Below are positions 60,195 to 64,000 of a stretch of 64,000 bases of DNA, in pieces. This DNA is from Adhaeribacter aquaticus DSM 16391 (GTDB lineage: Bacteria; Bacteroidota; Bacteroidia; Cytophagales; Hymenobacteraceae). Each line of letters begins with the position of its first letter. Positions within the stretch are counted from its first letter, which is position 1. The translations under genes were made by a program, and so were the position numbers. The notes below the pieces were generated by a model. The model was not told the DNA's origin. It saw only the letters and a program-made list of their open reading frames with translations, and made no database searches. The DNA is taken from the NCBI RefSeq assembly GCF_000473365.1, contig NZ_KI421517.1, positions 4,228,296-4,292,295 on the forward strand. The letters are read 5' to 3'.

Positions 60195-60653
60195 CTAGAA
60201 TCCAGCATGTTTTGATAGTTTTGCAATGTCAAAAATTAACTTTTCAAATGATTCCTGATCCCAAAATCTAGGGTGCATATATCCATGAGCTACGCTATTT
60301 CGATTATTTCCAATATCGGTAGGTTCAGATTGAGTGAAATAGGACTTTATTTCAGGTAAAATTTTAACAAATTCTGGCTTTCTAACTTTATTTTCAGCAA
60401 TTGCTAAATCGATCAGTTTAATGCCAACTTTTCGGTATTTTTTTGGGGTACCATCTGTATTGAATAAATCTCTACCATATTCACTTGTTGTTGATCTAAT
60501 CATTTCTTCAAGGTAAGAATATGCAAAAGGTGTCAATACAGAATAAGAGTCTGGGAAAGCTAAATACACTCTTCTAAGTACATCCCAGTCAGGTCCCCAA
60601 TTCCACATATGAGTATAGTTATAAATTTTGTCAAATGCTTCATTTAGGTCCAT
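60195..60653 (-). CDS. Hypothetical helical protein with a HEPN-like RNxxxH motif
   Basis: 152 aa from the ATG at 60653 (MDLNEAFDKIYNY); a longer frame to 60728 begins in the attC-like element. Not recognised by name. Predicted helical. Near the C-terminus NNRNSVAHGYMHPRFWD holds R118-N-S-V-A-H123, which fits the R-N-x3-H (Rx4H) motif of HEPN RNases and HEPN nucleotide-binding proteins. A single helix bundle without an MNT or other partner in view. The motif alone is weak evidence. Confidence 0.6.
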   Translation of the reverse strand: MDLNEAFDKIYNYTHMWNWGPDWDVLRRVYLAFPDSYSVLTPFAYSYLEEMIRSTTSEYGRDLFNTDGTPKKYRKVGIKLIDLAIAENKVRKPEFVKILPEIKSYFTQSEPTDIGNNRNSVAHGYMHPRFWDQESFEKLIFDIAKLSKHAGF

Positions 60654-60710
60654 CACATTATTCTTTAATGTTTGAGTAAAAGTGAAATTTTGATTTTTAC
60701 GCTCAAGCAT

Positions 60711-60773
60711 AACGGTTAGTATATGCAAAGCCCGAAGCGAAGCACGGGTTTTGTTTATGCCTTGTTAGCCGTT
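60711..60773. repeat. attC-like hairpin element S4
   Basis: 63 bases between the GlxA-like gene (60801) and the HEPN-like gene. Outer arms AACGG (60711-60715) and CCGTT (60769-60773); inside, AAAGCCCG (60727-60734) pairs with CGGGTTTT (60745-60752) with one G-T pair across a 10-base loop. On the minus strand it reads CGGCTAAC ... CCGTTATGC, resembling integron R'' and R' boxes. Confidence 0.5.
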
Positions 60774-60800
60774 CGTGTTTTTTCTATTTGGTACTATAAT

Positions 60801-61778
60801 TTACCCCTCATTTGCCACCCTGGCAAACTTATTTCTGTACTCAATTGGAGTAAGCCCTGTAATCTTTTTAAATATATCTCTAAACGCTTTCGTATCCGTA
60901 TAACCCACATCAAACATTATTTCTGTTACATTCTTTCTTGATGCTTCAAAAAAGATTTTGGCAGCTTCTATTCTTACTCTTTGAATATACTCTATGGGTG
61001 TATTGTTGGTAGCCTCTTTAAATCTTCTTTCAAATGTTCTGCGACCGGCGTTAGTTAGCTTTGTTAAAGTGTCTATTGTTATTTTATCTTCATAATGTTT
61101 TTCCACATAATCCTGTACTTTATGAATATCAGCATCCTGGTGATTTCTTTGACCTCTGAATATTGCGAATTGGGATTGACTATCTCTTCCTATATCTAAT
61201 GCAAAATATTTTGAAATCATAACGGCTGTTTCTCTATCAGAGAACTTTTCAATCAGGTATAATATTAAATTCCATAAACTGCTTGCCCCACCACTACTAT
61301 AAATATTTTCGTATTCTGTTATGATAGCTCCGTCTTCTACTTCTACTTGAGGGTACCTTTCCTTAAACTCATTAATATGAGCCCAGTGCGTAGAGCATTT
61401 TTTACCATTGAGTAACCCTGTTTCAGCTAAAAGAAAAGCACCGATACACAAACTGGCAAGGCTTGAACCTTTCTGGTGTAACTGTTTGAAATAAGGTATT
61501 GCTTCTGCGTTGGCTTGTATTCCTTTGGTGGTATCGCCAAATGTAGGTGGTATAATAAGTAAGTCCGTTTCAGTAACATCTTTGAGCAACCTATCGGTTT
61601 TAATAGTGTACTCGCCATTGTTAGCAGGTACATATTCGTTTAAGCCCACATACTCTACCTCGAAAATGGGCTTTTTACCAAATGCAGTTAAAAACTCATT
61701 GGCAGTATGAAAGCTTCTAAATGGTGGTGTAACGGCTTCAATTACCCCATACTCAGGCACAAAGACTGAAATTCGCAT
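60801..61778 (-). CDS. GlxA-family transcriptional regulator (DJ-1/PfpI plus AraC HTH)
   Basis: 325 aa. N-terminal DJ-1/PfpI-like domain (about 1-190; VFVPEYGVIEAVTPPF, SLCIGAFLLAETGLL with the nucleophile-elbow Cys, CSTHW), then an AraC-type DNA-binding domain (about 215-325; IDTLTKLTNAGRRTFERRF, VTEIMFDVGYTDTKAFRDI). Acts as a transcription regulator; the DJ-1 domain probably senses a small ligand. Divergent from the SRPBCC-led operon at 61924 and probably regulates it. Confidence 0.92.
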   Translation of the reverse strand: MRISVFVPEYGVIEAVTPPFRSFHTANEFLTAFGKKPIFEVEYVGLNEYVPANNGEYTIKTDRLLKDVTETDLLIIPPTFGDTTKGIQANAEAIPYFKQLHQKGSSLASLCIGAFLLAETGLLNGKKCSTHWAHINEFKERYPQVEVEDGAIITEYENIYSSGGASSLWNLILYLIEKFSDRETAVMISKYFALDIGRDSQSQFAIFRGQRNHQDADIHKVQDYVEKHYEDKITIDTLTKLTNAGRRTFERRFKEATNNTPIEYIQRVRIEAAKIFFEASRKNVTEIMFDVGYTDTKAFRDIFKKITGLTPIEYRNKFARVANEG

Positions 61779-61878
61779 ATCAACTAGCGTGTTAAGTTCT
61801 AAAGATAAAAAATAGTTTTGTCATAATTCACCCCTACAATTGTCATTTTCACAACAGATATAGTTTTATACCCTGCTT

Positions 61879-61886
61879 TATCTTTG
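61879..61886 (+). promoter_or_regulatory. -7 element before the SRPBCC-led operon
   Basis: TATCTTTG, a full match to TANNTTTG, 37 bases before the ATG at 61924. No TTG at the usual -33 spacing; the region between the divergent GlxA gene and this operon is only 145 bases. Confidence 0.42.
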
Positions 61887-61923
61887 TAATGTAAAATCTA
61901 ATAAACATAAAAGCTAAATAACT

Positions 61924-62349
61924 ATGATACAAGCAACTAGATTGGTGGTAGAAGGAACAATACATGCACCCGTAGCAAAAGTTTGGAAAGCCTGGAATAC
62001 TCCCAGCAACATTATGCAATGGAACACTCCTGACCCAAGCTGGCATACTGCAAGTAGTGAAAACGACCTGAGAGCAGGTGGTAAGTTTAAGAATAGAATG
62101 GAAGCCAAAGATGGCAGCTTCGGTTTCGACTTTGAAGGGACTTATGACAAGGTGGAGTTGCATAAAGAAATTGCTTACACCATGAGTGATGGAAGAAAAG
62201 CTACTACTTTGTTTACAGAGCAAGACGGTAAAACACAAATAGCAACCACATTTGATGCTGAAACAGAAAATGACCCTGAGTTTCAGAAACAAGGATGGCA
62301 GGCTATCCTGAACAACTTTGTGAATTATATTGAATCATTCAATCAATAA
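61924..62349 (+). CDS. SRPBCC family (AHSA1-like) protein
   Basis: 141 aa. N-terminal strand RLVVEGTIHAPVAKVWKAW, PSNIMQWNTPDPSWH, ENDLRAGGKFKNRME, FEGTYDKVELHKEIAYTM and a C-terminal helix (EFQKQGWQAILNNFVNYIES) give the AHSA1/START-like fold with a hydrophobic cavity. Function unknown. First gene of a plus-strand run of small proteins, divergent from the GlxA-type regulator. Confidence 0.9.
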   Translation: MIQATRLVVEGTIHAPVAKVWKAWNTPSNIMQWNTPDPSWHTASSENDLRAGGKFKNRMEAKDGSFGFDFEGTYDKVELHKEIAYTMSDGRKATTLFTEQDGKTQIATTFDAETENDPEFQKQGWQAILNNFVNYIESFNQ

Positions 62350-62369
62350 ACCATAGATATCTTAATGTT

Positions 62370-62765
62370 ATGAAAAAAATTAAAATAATCTTTTGGGTGG
62401 CAACTACCGTCATTATACTTTGGGAAGGTGTAATGCCCCTTAGCACCATACTGTTTGCACCAGAGTATGTAAATGCTGGTACAAAACCTTTGGGCTATCC
62501 AGATTACTTTGCCTATTCGCTTATCATTTGTAAAGTACTCGGGGTTTTAGCTATTTCCTATCCTAAAACACCCGGTAAACTTAAAGAATGGGCCTATGCG
62601 GGGCTAACCTTTAATTTAATATTTGCCTTCATCAGTCATGCCTCTGTAGATAAAAACATTGGGTTTATGCTAATGCCAATTGTGGTACTGGGCATTCTGG
62701 CAGTCTCTTATGTTTATTACAATAAGATCCAGGATTATGGCCAAAACAAATTATCAGTCAATTGA
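62370..62765 (+). CDS. DoxX-like membrane protein
   Basis: 131 aa with four predicted membrane helices (IIFWVATTVIILWEGVMPL, YSLIICKVLGVLAISYP, WAYAGLTFNLIFAFISH, MPIVVLGILAVSYVYYN). Matches the DoxX-like group. Role unknown in Bacteroidota. 20 bases after the SRPBCC gene. Confidence 0.82.
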   Translation: MKKIKIIFWVATTVIILWEGVMPLSTILFAPEYVNAGTKPLGYPDYFAYSLIICKVLGVLAISYPKTPGKLKEWAYAGLTFNLIFAFISHASVDKNIGFMLMPIVVLGILAVSYVYYNKIQDYGQNKLSVN

Positions 62766-63135
62766 TGAGTACCACCAGGCTTTTAGTGGTGAGGCGTTAG
62801 CGAGAATGCAGACCATCCGGAAAATCATTAACGATGTAGTACCTGAGGCAGAGGAATGTATCAGTTATCAGAAACCTTGCTATAAATACCACGGGTATCT
62901 GATATACTACTGCGCATTTCCCAAACATATTACTTTATCGAACCCCTATAGCAAGGCGTTTTGGAACCACTTTAAAGAAGATTTGGCGGGGTATAAAACA
63001 AATAAATCTGCCATTCAGATTACAACATCTCAACCACTGCCTGAACAACTCATTACAGAAATTGTGACCTTCAGGAAGAAGGAGAATGAGGGAAAGGAAA
63101 GAATAAAAAGGAATATTCAATCAACTCAAACTTAA
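62737..63135 (+). CDS. DUF1801 family protein
   Basis: 132 aa from the ATG at 62737 (MAKTNYQSIDEYHQAF), overlapping the previous gene by 29 bases. Seen: LARMQTIRKIINDVVPEAEE, ISYQKPCYKYHGYLIYYCAF, HITLSNPYSKAFW and a basic C-terminal helix (FRKKENEGKERIKRNIQ). DUF1801 resembles small iron-chaperone-like or phosphopantetheine-type folds; function unknown. Third gene of the operon. Confidence 0.85.
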   Translation: MAKTNYQSIDEYHQAFSGEALARMQTIRKIINDVVPEAEECISYQKPCYKYHGYLIYYCAFPKHITLSNPYSKAFWNHFKEDLAGYKTNKSAIQITTSQPLPEQLITEIVTFRKKENEGKERIKRNIQSTQT

Positions 63136-63146
63136 TTTGTAATAAA

Positions 63147-63596
63147 ATGGAAAACAATAGTGTATCACTACACAGGGTAATTAAGGCAAGCCCGGAAAAA
63201 GTATTTCGGGCATTTGCAGATCCTATAGCGCATTCAAACTGGCTCCCCCCTTATGGCTTTGTATGCACGGTACAGCAGATGGATTTTAAGGTAGGCGGTC
63301 AGTTTAAAATGACCTTTATTAATTTCAGTACAGGTAACGGACACTCCTTCGGTGGAGAATACCTGGAAATAAAAACTAATGAATTTATTAAATACGTTGA
63401 TAGATTTGACGATCCCAATTTACCCGGAGAAATAACAACTACTATATGGCTGAACAAGGTTTTCTGCGGGACTGAACTTAAAGTATTACAAGAAGGAATT
63501 CCTGATGTAATACCCACTGAAATATGCTATTTAGGCTGGCAGGAATCGCTGGAGAAGTTGATAAAACTTGTAGAACCTGAAATTCCTGATGCTTAA
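63147..63596 (+). CDS. SRPBCC family (AHSA1-like) protein, second copy
   Basis: 149 aa. SLHRVIKASPEKVFRAFADP, SNWLPPYGFVCTVQQMDFKV, GGQFKMTFINFSTGN, EYLEIKTNEFIKYVDRF, and CYLGWQESLEKLIKLVEPE: the same START-like fold as the copy at 61924 but not close in sequence. 11 bases after DUF1801, same operon. Confidence 0.9.
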   Translation: MENNSVSLHRVIKASPEKVFRAFADPIAHSNWLPPYGFVCTVQQMDFKVGGQFKMTFINFSTGNGHSFGGEYLEIKTNEFIKYVDRFDDPNLPGEITTTIWLNKVFCGTELKVLQEGIPDVIPTEICYLGWQESLEKLIKLVEPEIPDA

Positions 63597-63607
63597 TTTA
63601 TTCTACC

Positions 63608-64000
63608 ATGATTGAGCCTAATAATGATAGATTAACAAGCGGGACTTTTATAACATTTTCGGGAAATTGCAAGAAAGCACTCTCATTTTACCAATCTTGC
63701 TTTGGGGGCAGGTTGCAATTTGAAACTTTTGAAGAAGAATTACATGGTTATGCAGAAATGCCTGTCGTTAGTGGGTCGCTGGTTTCTGACAGGGTAATTA
63801 TTCACGGCTCAGACCTGGTACACAACGAAGGAAGAAAACTCGGCAACTATATTTCTATTTTCCTTTATTGTAAAAATACTTATGATAGAAAAGAGCTTAT
63901 TAAAAAACTGGAATTTGATAAAAAAAATCTTATCGCCAAGAATTCCGATGACCAAAAACTAATTGAAGTAACTGATGCTTTTGATGTTGGCTGGATATTA
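63608..64000 (+). CDS. VOC family protein (PhnB/glyoxalase-like), 3' end outside window
   Basis: 131 codons visible, running off the right edge. TFITFSGNCKKALSFYQSCF and GGRLQFETFEEELHGYAEMP are the usual start of PhnB-like VOC proteins; VIIHGSDLVH and ISIFLYCKNTYDRKELIKKL follow. Metal-dependent or ligand-binding beta-alpha-beta-beta-beta fold. Last gene seen of the operon with SRPBCC, DoxX-like and DUF1801. Confidence 0.85.
   Translation, partial: MIEPNNDRLTSGTFITFSGNCKKALSFYQSCFGGRLQFETFEEELHGYAEMPVVSGSLVSDRVIIHGSDLVHNEGRKLGNYISIFLYCKNTYDRKELIKKLEFDKKNLIAKNSDDQKLIEVTDAFDVGWIL

Overview
The window reads as chromosomal DNA of a low-G+C Bacteroidota, most likely order Cytophagales; a Hymenobacteraceae member such as Adhaeribacter is a guess, not proven. 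Grounds: several TANNTTTG-type -7 promoter elements, including a full TTTG-N19-TANNTTTG promoter before a tRNA-Thr gene; a type IX secretion C-terminal domain; a FecI/FecR/STN-TonB receptor/DUF4249 set; many SPII lipoproteins; and long A/T-rich intergenic stretches. No rRNA, CRISPR array, transposase, integrase or phage gene was seen.

1-34 kb is ordinary chromosome with small operons. It holds a GMC oxidoreductase, an AcpH-like phosphodiesterase, a CrtA-like monooxygenase, an amidoligase plus glutamine-amidotransferase-like hydrolase pair (4.7-6.6 kb), the kduD-kduI uronate pair, a DEAD-box helicase, a large PAS histidine kinase near a single-domain response regulator (15.8-19.6 kb), a secreted DNA/RNA nuclease, tRNA-Thr, a DUF349 protein, YqgE/AlgH, PdxH, DUF1015 and Maf. 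An orphan terminator preceded by a promoter-like element marks a candidate small RNA at about 20.9-21.07 kb.

34-45.7 kb is visibly richer in G+C. It contains a sigma/anti-sigma/TonB-receptor/DUF4249 operon on the minus strand, then an outer-membrane barrel, a BCCT osmolyte transporter and a tandem universal stress protein on the plus strand, then MarC and succinate-semialdehyde dehydrogenase on the minus strand. A MOSC-domain remnant lies between the two halves. The content suggests acquired nutrient and osmolyte uptake genes, but that is inference.

46-64 kb is accessory-like: mostly small, single, minus-strand genes (lipoproteins, small membrane proteins, cupin, AraC and GlxA regulators, MBL hydrolase, a protein with a HEPN-like motif), several separated by GC-rich imperfect hairpins that resemble integron attC sites. 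Two of these (near 52.97 and 58.58 kb) share a nearly identical block. A truncated TrpF converges on and overlaps a GH1-like gene, which looks like a recombination scar. The window ends in a plus-strand operon of small ligand-binding proteins (SRPBCC, DoxX-like, DUF1801, SRPBCC, VOC) divergent from a GlxA-type regulator.
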